This document shows, one piece after another, positions 12,653-23,900 of a stretch of 64,000 nucleotides of DNA. Both the position numbers and the translations under genes were made by a program. This DNA is from Scortum barcoo. Taxonomy: Eukaryota > Chordata > Actinopteri > Centrarchiformes > Terapontidae. How positions within the stretch are numbered: the stretch's first letter is position 1; every line of letters starts with the position of its first letter. The notes under the pieces are model-generated. The model was not told the DNA's origin. It saw only the letters and a list, made by a program, of their open reading frames with translations, and did no database searches. The stretch covers positions 15,087,752-15,151,751 of the forward strand of contig CM041548.1 in NCBI GenBank assembly GCA_023238725.1, read 5' to 3'.

Positions 12653-15465
12653 TGACTGGAATTAGCTCTGATTGCTGATTGTAGACTTGCGGTTACATTT
12701 CTTCTTCTGTGCAAACAGGATAACTGTGTCCAGAAAAAAGCAATAAATAAACACATATTCCTTTTATGTAAGAGCATTTATATGAAGGCATATTGCTTTT
12801 TCTGGACACAGTCATCCTATTTGCATTCACAGAGGAACTTGTTTCCCAACACTGTAAACATGCATCTGTATAAATTTCCACAGCATAATGAAACTGATAA
12901 GAGATGGAAATGTCTGGCTGAGACCGCGCGCTTGTAAAACTGTAATCACTGTAATCATTACTCCTCTAACAGTCATGAGGCAGACAGATAAATGACAGAG
13001 CATACGCTGCAGATTTAAGGTTTATTTTTCGCAGGACACAAGTCAAATGAGTCTATTTTTTTGGACTTGGAGCAGCGAACAGTGTCGAAAATCACTGCAA
13101 ATTAAATGCAGTTCAGGCACGACCATCCATTTAATCACACACGTCAGTGGGGGAGATGTCATGTGTGTTCAGAGATGATAATAAGAGCTGTCGTGGTATA
13201 AAGTGAGTATCATTCCAAGTGTTTGATTGTGTAACACAAGAGAAGCCAAGTGTACTTTAGTCACATGTGTCAAGATATTTTGCCTGTATTTTATAGTCTA
13301 ATAGTTTCCAAGGGATAAGTATAAATGTCTCACGAACCCGCTGGTTTTCTGTGAAGACCGCCTCCCCTCTGAAGGGAAAAAAAACACAGAGGATGAATGT
13401 TAATGAAGGCGAAGCTGAACGAGGTCTCAGTTCATTTTTGGATGGCTTCAAAAGATGTGAATATGCAACACGCGTGTCAGGTCTGAATGATCAAAGAAAC
13501 AGCTGGAACCATTTTGCTTGTGAAAACATTTTTAAGCCTCTAATAAATCTGTTGAAGGGCTCAGTGAGAAACAGACTAATAGGGGCTGTGATGTAACATG
13601 CAGGTAGATGAATAGCATTGTTATGTCAATCAGGGGTTATGTAATATCCAATGACAGTCTGAATCCAGGTATCCATGTCACATAAAGTGGGAAAATTGGC
13701 TCACCAAAGGGGGGGATTTGCAAAAATAAAATGTTCTATTTAGCTGAGTTTATCTGCATGTAACACTAAACCTCCTTGAGTTCATCTTTACCTCTGACAG
13801 CTCTTTTGGTGTTTCTGCACATTACAGGCATACAAAACAGCCAAGGCGTTCAAATCTTGCTTCTATTTGACTTATTTTTTTTGGAAGTCCAGTTTTCCAC
13901 AGCATTGATTAAATATTATTCCATCATAGTGGAGTCAAAAGGATATTGTTGGACAAACACCTATGAGGCCTCAAATCACTGATAACATGATAAAAGAACT
14001 TTTGCCAAACATGAGAAATAGCTGTAAACTGTAAAAAAAAAATAAAATAAAAAAAAGGGATACTCTGTTGGGAATGAATATTTAAAATTTAAGTGCTTCA
14101 GGGTTGATGCAGGAAGACAAACATGTCGTTGGAAATGGTTTGGAAGAACAGTCGCCTCTGAAGTGGAGTGTACTGCCTGATCTTCAAAGAAAAACTCCAA
14201 GGTAACTTTATCTTCACTCCCTTCATGAAAGCAGATTTGCCAGAACATGAGAAGTGCAAGGAGACCTTTTGATATTTCACACATGAAAGAGCGCGCTGAA
14301 CTTTTTAAATTCTAGCTCAACATGAATTATCGTTCTCTCTGTAGCAAAGACTGAACCGTGTGGAAACAACAAAACCTGATGGAGGTCACACTGACCCCTT
14401 TGATGTATGGAGGCCATTTGTAAGAAGGAAGAGGGGTTAAGGTGTAATAAGCTAAAACAGACAGGGAGATGTGAATGGGTGGATTGCAGTCATCCGTACC
14501 ACACCTTGATAAAAAAAAAAGCTGAACTGATAATGACCTGATAGGGCTCAATTCCAATTTAGATCGATCAAGATTACGAGATTGAGTTATGAGCTGAATG
14601 AAAACCAAGCAAAGACATGACAAGAACAGAACAAGCTGCATTACCTGTCAATGTTTTGATACTGAAAGGACCTGCTGTTTTACTTTAGTTCACTGGCCTC
14701 TATTATAATAATATTATAGTTACCCGTGAAACATCAAGTTAAGACAGGTTTGACATTTTAGAAATTATTTTCTTCCTAAATCGACTTGTACAATGTCTTT
14801 ACAGCTGCTCTATCCAAACTTCCTTGTTTAGGTTTTTCCAAACCTCAAGCTGACATAAATCAGTTTGTTTAGTCGGTGCAAATGTCCTTTAGTATCCAGG
14901 AAAACACACACACAAAAAAAAAAAAAACACAGAATGACGTTACTCTGAAAGATAAAATCTGCAGTTGGAGAAAACACATTAACACCCCAACCAGATAATG
15001 CAGTTAGATCTGCCAAAATGACCATACATGGTTGTTTATCAAGGTAGTTTTTGTTAGAAATAAAATATTAATAAGAATATAAATTGAACTAGTAGATGTT
15101 TTAAGCTGATGCTTGAGTTAAAACTGTAAAATACAAAATCAGTAAGACAAAACTGTTAAGTCAAATCTGTAAGTCAAACCTTATCACATTTAGCCTTTTA
15201 GGAACACTGTTTTCTTTAGACTGGAGCACTTTATCCTGAAACCAGAGGATCAACCTTGGTAAAAATAAATGTCTAATGCACTAGTATTTTATTAACTGTA
15301 CAAACATGTAAAGTGACACTAAGTAACTTTTGCTGAACTAAAGCGTTTCAATCAGTAAACCGACTCAGTAAAGTTTACTGAGCTAATGGTCACACCTGAC
15401 CTAACAAGGCTGCAGCATCAAACTCCCCCAAAAGGTAAGTAACAACCATGTAAATATATTAAGAC
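12653..15465. other. Intergenic DNA between aqp10 and hax1
   Basis: About 2.8 kb of AT-rich DNA holding the aqp10 upstream region. I see no supported exon. It contains the inverted repeat near 12700-12840 and A/T homopolymers near 14032-14055, 14510 and 14913-14927. Open frames here are short and look random. Confidence 0.6.
12710..12825. repeat. Near-perfect 36-bp inverted repeat
   Basis: The arms 12710-12745 and 12791-12825 are reverse complements with two mismatches and one extra A (33 of 36 positions), around a 45-bp loop. Both contain CTGTGTCCAGAAAAA on one strand or the other. Weaker complementarity (TTCTTCTGTG against TTCCTCTGTG) extends outward to about 12700 and 12838. It lies directly upstream of the aqp10 leader exon. 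It may be a foldback MITE or a hairpin-forming regulatory element. Confidence 0.85.
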
Positions 15466-15834
15466 TTTATTTGACATTTCACACACTCGTATTCATACAA
15501 GCTTATTGTACAGGGCAATGAAAAAAATAAAATGTCAAAAATTTAGTATCTGATGTGTCTCAATTTTGTCAAAATCACTAGTCTTCGGGATCGGCAGCTT
15601 CTAGTCTATGTGGTCAGTTGTTAACTCCGGTATCATCTTAAAACAGGACAGAGACCCTGATCCAGCACATTCATTTTGGCAATTCTATATCATGCAAGTG
15701 TCCTGTCCATATATAGATATATCCTACATATATGCAAACTCACAGCTTCAGAGAAACACTCACAGACTGAAATGTTTTCAGAGAACAAAAAGATACGATC
15801 AACCAAGCCCAGAGAATACTCTTATCTTTACACG
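15466..15834 (-). other. hax1: hax1 3' UTR with polyadenylation signal
   Basis: Minus-strand sequence after the hax1 TAA. AATAAA on the minus strand lies at 15471-15466, about 365 nt downstream of the stop, and is the best candidate signal. Confidence 0.6.
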
Positions 15835-17850
15835 TTATTTAAACCCTCCAAAGAACTTGGAGAATAATGAGTCGTCATCCCGCATGTCTGAGAATGGATG
15901 TTGACCACCTGCAATAAAACCAAGAATGCATTAGATGAAGTAATTAGTAAAATACCTGTTTTACAATCAGCTGACAACCACAATGTATAGATTGACCTGG
16001 TATGACAGGTCCAGGTCGATAGTCTGGTCCTTCTGAGCCACTTGGACCTCCTGAGCGGGTCACTGTGGTCTCTTCATTGCCATGGCCATCTCTGACTGTT
16101 CGCCTCTCCTCTACAGTCTGACAACCAAACAGAAAACAACAAGTAAAAAAAAGAATTGAAGATATTAAAAGTTAATTTGTGCACTGGTACTATGTCAGAC
16201 TTATATATTTATAGCCTTACAGTATGAACAGTGCAAAATATTTTTTTGATGTTTTCCCCAGAAAGTATCAGTGTTTCTGTCAGGTTCCAGTAACTGCGCT
16301 GGTCTTCAATGGTCCATAAAACTTGAAAACTTCTGTGACAGATAATTAAATTTGATTCATAATAAACTGTGTCTCTCACCCCATCAGGTTTCACCACTTT
16401 GGTGACCGTGACCGACTGGAAGAATGATCGGCTCCTTGGTTGGTTCGGTGCCTGACCAGCAGGTGGCGTCAGAATCTGATCCAGGCCACCTGAAGATACT
16501 GCAGAGTCCAGATCTGGATAAAAAGGTGGGAGTGGGGGACATTAGTTGAAAAACAACACCATGAACTTCATTTATTTTACTGAAAACATTTAAACATTTA
16601 AAACATCCCCTACCTCTGTCTTCTTTGCGCTCCTCCTCTGGATGTCTCTGTGGCCCCTTTTTCCAAATATCATTAAACTGTTAAGAAGACATGACAAAGT
16701 TATTGCACAACAGTGAACAGTTACACTTTGTGTTGCCACAGAAACAAAGTATTGGTGGAAAATGGAAATGTCATATTCACCTTTGAAAACGGTGACTGAA
16801 AAGGAGGGTGGCCGTCAGTTCTGGGCTCTCTAGACGGGCTGACGTGGGGTCCTCGTGGGTCACTGTCTGGGGATTTGAGCATAAAGTCTCTCAGGGGGTT
16901 CCTGCTGGATCCCCCCTCTGCTCTGTCCTGAGATGGTGGCTGCATTATACTGGGAAGACCTGGAACAAACAGGAGACACAGACTGAAAATACAACTGACA
17001 GCAGGTGACTGATCTGGGGCCCTTACAGATTTACTGCAAGTAAACCGCTTTGGGCGAACTCTTATTCAACTGAACATTTCTTTAACCACTGCTAAAGCAG
17101 TGAGACTCGATGAGGGCCTACAGGTGGGTGTGTCCAGTTTCATTATCTGATCGTGAAGCCCTGTTTTGAAAAGGGCCCTTATGTTGAAATTACATTTTAA
17201 AGCTGCTGACAGAGTACTGGATCATGGCTCAGTGTTCATACCGGGGTGTCCTGACTCTGGCTGTCCATCCCAGCGCCCCAGCTGGGAGAATATCTCTTCC
17301 ATCTCCCGGAGGACATGGCCAAACACTGGAGGCTCCTGCATCCTCATCCCATCGGGGCCAAAGCTGAAGCCAAACCTCCAGGCACTGTCGAAAGGGTCCT
17401 GCTGGTCCCCCCTGAACCCATCATAGTGGAACCCATCTTCATCCTCGTCGTCATCGTCGTCATCATGAGTCATGGCATCGAAGAAGGGGTCCCTGAAAAA
17501 CACCAGTATTCATTTATTTAATGTCAACAAATCACTTTGAGTTATCTTGAGCTCACAAACAGCTACATTAATAGACCTTAAAGCACTCAATCGTATTAAT
17601 CCCGAGGTCACTCTAAATAAAACAGCACCCATGCTGGCTGAGGGACCCCTGTGGTCATCCTGGCAGAGACACCCTAATCTTGTCACGGAAGCCGTTTCAT
17701 TATCTAACTCACCCAGCAGCCCGCAGACACCAAGTTAGCAAACTTCACTTAGCTGACTGACAGCTGTGTACTTTCATCAACTCACCTCCGGCCACGGTAA
17801 TGGCCTCCAGGAACCCCGAAGAACCCGCGAAATAAGTCGAAAACACTCAT
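15835..17850 (-). CDS. hax1: HCLS1-associated protein X-1
   Basis: Mainly mitochondrial anti-apoptotic adaptor; in mammals HAX1 links to PARL/HTRA2 processing, CLPB and cortactin-type partners, and human loss causes neutropenia. Minus-strand exons: 17850-17786, 17492-17242, 16959-16781, 16677-16614, 16513-16380, 16117-15997, 15908-15835, giving 295 aa (human 279). The start MSVFDLFRGFFGVPGG is diagnostic. An Asp/Glu box lies at about 32-41 (DDDDDDEDED), preceded by DPFFDAMTH. The middle has PVFGHVLREMEEIFSQLG and SFFQSVTVTKVVKPDG, and the protein ends in SLFSKFFGGFK, all family blocks. All seven exons keep frame with GT-AG borders and there is no sign of decay. The neighbours aqp10 and ubap2l match the human order. 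Confidence 0.95.
16456..16470 (+). promoter_or_regulatory. CTCF-like motif inside a hax1 coding exon
   Basis: CCAGCAGGTGGCGTC fits the CTCF core (CCASYAGRKGGCRS). On the hax1 coding strand it encodes part of the LTPPAG stretch. Motif match only; binding is not shown. Confidence 0.4.
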
Positions 17851-18060
17851 TTAATGACAACTTTGGTAGAAAAACTAAAGCATAACGTAAGTAAGAGCGA
17901 ACAACACGGGACCGAAGAAGAAGACAAAACCTTCTGATATCAACAAAGTCGTAAAGTGTTCTGGATACTTCGCCGTGACGCAACATGTCGTAACGCTGCG
18001 TTACCGTAAATGACAGAAGAAATGCGCAGCGGAAGTGACGGAGAGTGTAAGATTGAATCA
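17851..18060 (-). promoter_or_regulatory. hax1: hax1 promoter and 5' UTR
   Basis: Just upstream of the hax1 ATG. It contains CGGAAGTGACG (18030-18040), an ETS/GABP-type site fused to a CRE-like half site, next to ATGCGCA, which resembles an NRF1 half site. Such sites are common at TATA-less promoters of nuclear genes for mitochondrial proteins, which fits HAX1. The transcription start is inferred to lie at about 17880-18030. Confidence 0.5.
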
Positions 18061-18118
18061 CTTGTGAAGCAATTAAAGGTTTAAAAAGTTAAAATGGTCC
18101 GTGTTTATTACCTGTTGT

Positions 18119-18435
18119 CAGTGATGGGGGGGAATTATATACAAGTGGAGGTACCTACTTTAACTGAAGTTATATTTGTGACCAAGTTACTTCTGCTCCA
18201 CATCATTTTGGGAAAAATAGCTGTTGATCTCAGATATCAACAAGCTTTCTCCAGGATTGTAGATTGCACTTGATATGGATTATATAAAGCAGAAAGCTCT
18301 GATCCACCTCGACCAACTACAACAATAAAATACTACATTGATGCATTTGTAATTACACAAGACTGACATTCTGCTGCATCAGCTTTAGCCAAATACTTTT
18401 GGTGACAACATTTTTATATTTTTACTTAAGCAAAT
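18119..18435 (+). mobile_element. Old teleost 'AAGTACTTTTACTTAAGTA' repeat
   Basis: Diverged copy of a widespread teleost repeat. It is recognised by AAGTTACTTCTGCTCCACATCA, an internal CACCTCGACCAACTACAACA, an AATAAAATACTACATTGATG block, and a TTTTTACTTAAGCAAAT right end. No transposase is present. It is a non-autonomous DNA element relic in the hax1-ubap2l spacer; the identity is from memory of the family. Confidence 0.6.
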
Positions 18436-19549
18436 AGCTTAAAATGACGCCATCAGTGAAACCCGGGAAACACTTCAGCACAGACCCTGTTTGTTAAATG
18501 AAGGACTGAGGGGTTAACCGGGTAGTTTGACTGAATAAACACATTTACATGTTTATCTGGATGAATCTTCTTGTTGTTGTTTTTTTTTTTTTTTTTTTTA
18601 CACCGCGTGATGCTGATCTGTTTTCTTGACATCCTGTCAGCTCTTTGAATACTGATTAGTCAGCCAAAGCGCAAGTGAAGTGAAGCTTTTCAGTAGTGGC
18701 GAGTCTTTCAGAAGATCAGCTAAATACTATTAAATGTCCTGCATCCAGAATGTCTGAATTTCACCTGATCTGCAAATAGTAACTGTTGATTAAATGTTCT
18801 GGATTTAAAGTCTTATTCTCTCTCTGAAAGGTGTATTAGTATAAACTGAATTTACATATTTGAGTGAATGTGCTGAACTCTCCACTTAACATGTATAGTA
18901 TTTTTAAGCCTTAGCAATGAACCCCATTATGAAAACAGTTACTCTCCAGCAGCATGGCTGTATGTTGACATGAGTCATCAGAAAGTGAAGACCCATATTT
19001 GGCATAAGTTAACTCTTGAGGAAATGTGAATGGATCAAGGCTGCCGTGTATTTAGGTGACAGTATTAGTTATTAGTCTGTCTTGCTCAGCAACTAGCTGT
19101 CAATCACTTAAAACAAAGTTATTCAGACAAAAAAGTGCCTCAGAATTTATTAAACAACAAAAGAACAAACCTCTAGAGAAATGCTGTGTTTGGAGTTTAA
19201 TTTGGCAAAGCTGATCCCCTGGAGTCTGTTCGACAACTCAGGCCTATAACAGAAACCAAACCAAGCCTCTGAGTCAGATGGTTTCACTGATGCCAAACAC
19301 TCGATGGCACAGGCTTCTTCTTACAACGTTTGACGATTCATTGTTCCGCTGATATCAAGTATCACTGAATTAACGTTTCAAGCTGTCAGATGAATCAAGG
19401 CCAACCCCTCAGCAACACACACAAACACCGGGCATCACTGTCAAACCGTTGGAAGAGGAGATGCTGCTCTATTTACAAGCCACATGAGAAACAAATAGAG
19501 TTTCTTAAAAGACATTCACATCCAAAATGATGAAAATGTCTTTTTCTTG
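18436..19549. other. Intergenic DNA between hax1 promoter and ubap2l 3' end
   Basis: AT-rich sequence with a T homopolymer near 18579-18599 and no supported exon. A second minus-strand AATAAA at 19151-19146 could be a distal ubap2l polyadenylation signal, extending its 3' UTR into this stretch. Confidence 0.5.
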
Positions 19550-20953
19550 TTTATTTACTTAATATTTATATATTTTTACAAAATAAAAAAAAATATATGA
19601 AACAAAAAAGCTAACAAGTCTGCAAGGATTTGAGAAGGAAAAGGAGAAAGCCATCAAACAAACAGGGACTACAGTACTTGTGTTTTTTTTATATATGTAC
19701 AAGACAAGTTTATCCATTTAAATTTTTTTTTTTTAAAACGCACAGTACAAAAAGAAAAAAAAATAAATCACTGACAAAAACCCATAGTACAATTCTGTCC
19801 ATCAGTATTCAATGTTGCAAGTTTCCTTATAATGGGGAACAGGTGGTGGAGCGGGGAGGAGGTGGGGGTGCCTCAGAAACAAAATAAAACACACAGGAAG
19901 GCAGACTGGATGTGTATTGGCCTTGGAGATCGTTCTCAATGTCTCTTGCAGAATAGGTGGGACCCTTTATGCAACATATTTATAATTCATGGGAACAGTT
20001 ACTGTACAAGTGTTAGATAATGAAAAACCCTGTGCTAGGCAGAAAACAAAGCACAGTACACAACCCGCGGCCCCCCGTGTGTACAAACATGCACGCAGTC
20101 ACATGACAAACACACTTTCCTCACAGTCCAAGCCAGTGAGCTTGCTTATATGTTTTTATATATAATATATCTATATTTGGTAAAAAATAAACTTCACAAC
20201 TCTACCAATTTAGAGAATTGTTTCTTCAAACTTAAAATGACATAAAAAAAAAAAAAAAAAAAAAAACAGCAATTAAGCAAATTATTGTGTTTGGGTAGTT
20301 TGTGTTTAAGTTTCCACCTAAATTAAGGAGCGGGGAGTTGAGGGTGAGAAATACAAAACCAGCCTGTCCCTCCACCTTCAGATATTACTTCATTCCTCCC
20401 CATCGACGAAAAAAAAAAAAAAAAAAAAAGAAAGAAAGAAAGAAAGAAAGAAAGAAAAGGGGGGGAGGGGGGCGTAAGAGACAAAAAAGAAGGGTGGGGG
20501 GAGAAAAAAAAAAAAAAAGACCATACAGGAAACATTCATTCTTTTAGAAAACAGTTCTATGTTACATACAAGTGAAAGAAAAAAGGGGTGGGGGTAGGGG
20601 GGGTTTAACACGATACAAATTCCCAACACTCAATATTTCACCTCTTGACGGTGTTTTTCTATAACCATTTAGCTCCGATCTCCCGTCTCTTCTAAGCCCC
20701 TCCTGTCCCTCCCACCCATCCATGCATCATTACAGTGCTCCTTCTCTCGGCACAGCACCTCCTGACGCGGTCAGAGCTGCAGGAGTGCTGGGCCAAGAGA
20801 CTGGGGGAGGGAATCTCTGCAGGAAGGAAGAGGGAGTTTATATGTGGAGACTGTCTGCGGAGGGAGTGATGAGCCCCCTTTTAGCTTCTGTCAACAGTGG
20901 TGGCGGAGGCGTGGGGGTGTTGAGTGGGAGGGGGGGGCAGGCGGCGATGGATG
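19550..20953 (-). other. ubap2l: ubap2l 3' UTR
   Basis: About 1.4 kb downstream of the ubap2l stop. Minus-strand AATAAA lies at 19555-19550. The UTR is unusually rich in homopolymers: 23 As at 20244-20266 and a purine tract at 20408-20520 on the plus strand, so the mRNA would carry long U and CU-rich runs. No other exon is visible. Confidence 0.65.
20408..20520. repeat. Polypurine tract with (GAAA)n
   Basis: An uninterrupted purine run covers 20408-20472: about 21 As, seven GAAA units, then G-rich sequence. Purine-rich sequence continues to 20520 with few pyrimidines. On the transcribed strand this becomes a polypyrimidine segment of the ubap2l 3' UTR. Confidence 0.9.
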
Positions 20954-23900
20954 TTAGTTTGCTCCCCAGTTGTAGCTGTTGTATGCCGACTTGTTGATCT
21001 GAGACTTCTGCTGAATGGAGGCGTTCTGGCTGCGCTGTCCAGTGCCACTCTGTTGAGATGAGAGAGAGCAGTTTATCACACCTATATATATAAGACGTAC
21101 ACACAGACACGTATATATGTACACACTTTTAATCCATTTTGTTTATATCCAGAACAAGGACACCCGTCAGTCCGCATAATTTTGGGGATTAATAATCTGT
21201 GTAACTGTGAACATGAAACAAACCAGAACTGAAGAGCCCAGCAAATACCCTTTTTTGTTGGTCCAGAACAACTGAACTGAACTCCAGGTATGAAAGCAGC
21301 CTGCGCCCACAGAAGGAAACAAACGTGATAACAAAGGCATGTACGCTACCTGTCCGTCCTGCTGCAGGTGGTGGTGCAGAATCTGAGAGTGGGGTTGTTG
21401 GTGGGGTGCCAGGATGTGCATGAAGGGGGCCGGGGCGTAGCCAGCAGCAGCTGGGGGGTTGATGGGTCCCCCGCTCCCCAGAGCTGAGGGCAGGCTGAAC
21501 GAAGCTGCTGGCGTGCCGGCATGGAAACCCTGCTTCTCAAACGACTGCAGGAAGAAGTGAGATGAAATGCAGAGGTGACACTTTAGCTCAAATCAAACCA
21601 TGTCTGGTCAGTCTGAGTGACTAATTTCATTTAACATTTTACCAAGTTAATGGAGGAGGGAAATAAGCAGTTTCTCTGTGAGGAGGCTTCAAGTATTCAT
21701 CTAAACATCTATCTGTAATTACCTGTGTCTTTGTGTAAACAGACCCTGAAATATCTGGTACCCCCGTGTTGCTTGATGTAACAGAGACTCCTGCAGAGAC
21801 AGAGGACAACGGAGACAAAATTAGAACAAAAAACGAGACAAACTCAGCACCCAAAAGGGACCTGAGGAACGCCCTCCAAACAAACCATGACCAGCCGCAT
21901 GGTTGTATTCAGATGCTAACCACCTTAATGGCTGTATGGTGTACCAACAAGAGGGAATCTAATATCTATAATTCTAAACAGACTTTGTATTTCTGACAAC
22001 CTCTGAGGGGAAAAAAAAAGGAGAATCCTGGAAATTTCAAGTATTAACATCTATGTCTACACAAGGTCATAGATGATTTCGGTAGAATTTCCTTTTAGCG
22101 AGGACCGCAGAGAGAGAGAGACAGAGAGACAGAGTGAGGAGATGAAGAGGGATGAGATGAACAGGAAGAAAGTGAATAAGATGGTGTCGCAGTGTATCAG
22201 TTCCAGTCGGCCACAGTGGTGAAAGACCGACTGTATCTGGTGGTTACTGCTGTGGTTGTTCTGGCACACACTGACCCCCTGTATCGCCATGGAGACGCAA
22301 CACAAGGTCAACTGGTATGCAAAACAAGACACATACAAACACATACCACACAGGACAGACTCAAGACTCCATCCCCAATAATATGTCCCCAACCCCCATC
22401 CCCAATAATAAGACTCCATCCCCAATAATATTTTTTAAAATCCTTCAAAATCTGTGAATGAGAGGATTGATCACGTGACAAAGTCATCCTGAAGCGACAG
22501 GCCTAACGTGACTATCTAACTTCCTTTTCCTTCACCTTTTGTGTCAAACTCTTTCATAACTTCAGCAGTAATCCATATTTCAGTGTGACCACAACCTGAA
22601 GGGGAGTGAGCTACATACACTCTCCACACCCTTTTCAGCACTTGATTGTTAATTTATTTTTAAAGCCTTTGTCCAAAACAGTAGGTCACTTTACAAACAT
22701 AGCATTGTTGACTCCGTGTATCTGGTAAAGTAACTTAAAAATGACTGTCAATTAGAAAATGTTCTTTAGAAGGTTAATTAAGACAAAACAGGACAGTTAA
22801 AGAAAGAGCCACAATCCTAATGCGGATTCCTAAAGTGATTGCAAACACAATCCTAAAGTTTGGCACTGCAAGAAAACTGAACTGAACCGTAATGAAATGA
22901 AAGAGTAGTTTGTGTTCTTTTACAGGCTGCATCAATGATGGATTTTAAAACTTATTTCACCGTCTGAGCCTTAAAGAATGTCCATCATCAACATGAAAGG
23001 TGTTCATCCCCGTGTGCTGCTGCAGCCTTTGCGTTAGTCCGATAGAAAAAGTATCTTGGATGTTTATTCAGATATGAGACAGACATAAAAATGCCATCAC
23101 ATTTAAGCAACAAGGTAGTTGTAAATCAATAAAAAACAAAAATAAAATCACACGGCACAGCATAGTTGAAATTTGGTTTTCTCTCTTTTCTCTTTAGTTG
23201 TAACCTACATCACCGACATGACAGCGAACTTGATACTCTGCAGACGGACACACCAGCAATGACAACATGAGTGAAGAGCAAGCAACACAGAGGGAAAATG
23301 GGACGGCATCAACCAGAGCAACTAATCAGGGCATGGCAGCCACAGCCCTCATGACCTGCCACATTTGTTACCCTAAACCTGATGGTTACACAGCACATCT
23401 GTCTATAATATATAAACCAGACTGGATTGATGATGAGTTGCCCTGGAGGAGAACTGGTAATGGACAGAATGACAGACAAGGCTTGTAAGATAGGCAGGCT
23501 GCATTGGGTTGTCTAAAAGCGCATGTAGTGTGATGGTCTTCCCACAGGCACAGCTCATCAGCGATGAGGCAAAGGAACGAGAGCGAAGAAGGGGTGGGGA
23601 GGACGGGAAGAAGGATGGTTGGTAACACAAGGAGGAAGACGGGAGGGACAGGGTTTTTTTTTTCCCTTTTCGTTTTAATTTGGCATGTGGCGGCACTCAC
23701 CGACTCCAGGCCCGGTGACAGAGCTGGCTGGCTTGTTTTGTGCAGAAGCGGCAGCGGCCACGGCAGTGCCGTATCCGCCCTTACAGAAATCCCCACTCCC
23801 TGAAGCCTGGCCCACATCCTCATAGCCTGCAACAGTCAGACACACAGCCGCAGCCCACAGCGTTAGACACACCAGGCAGGGGAAGCGGACCTGCCTCAGA

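Noticed and set aside
20302..20629. Open frames rich in Lys/Arg or Phe/Pro on both strands
   Set aside because: They are translations of the polypurine/polypyrimidine tract in the ubap2l 3' UTR, not genes.
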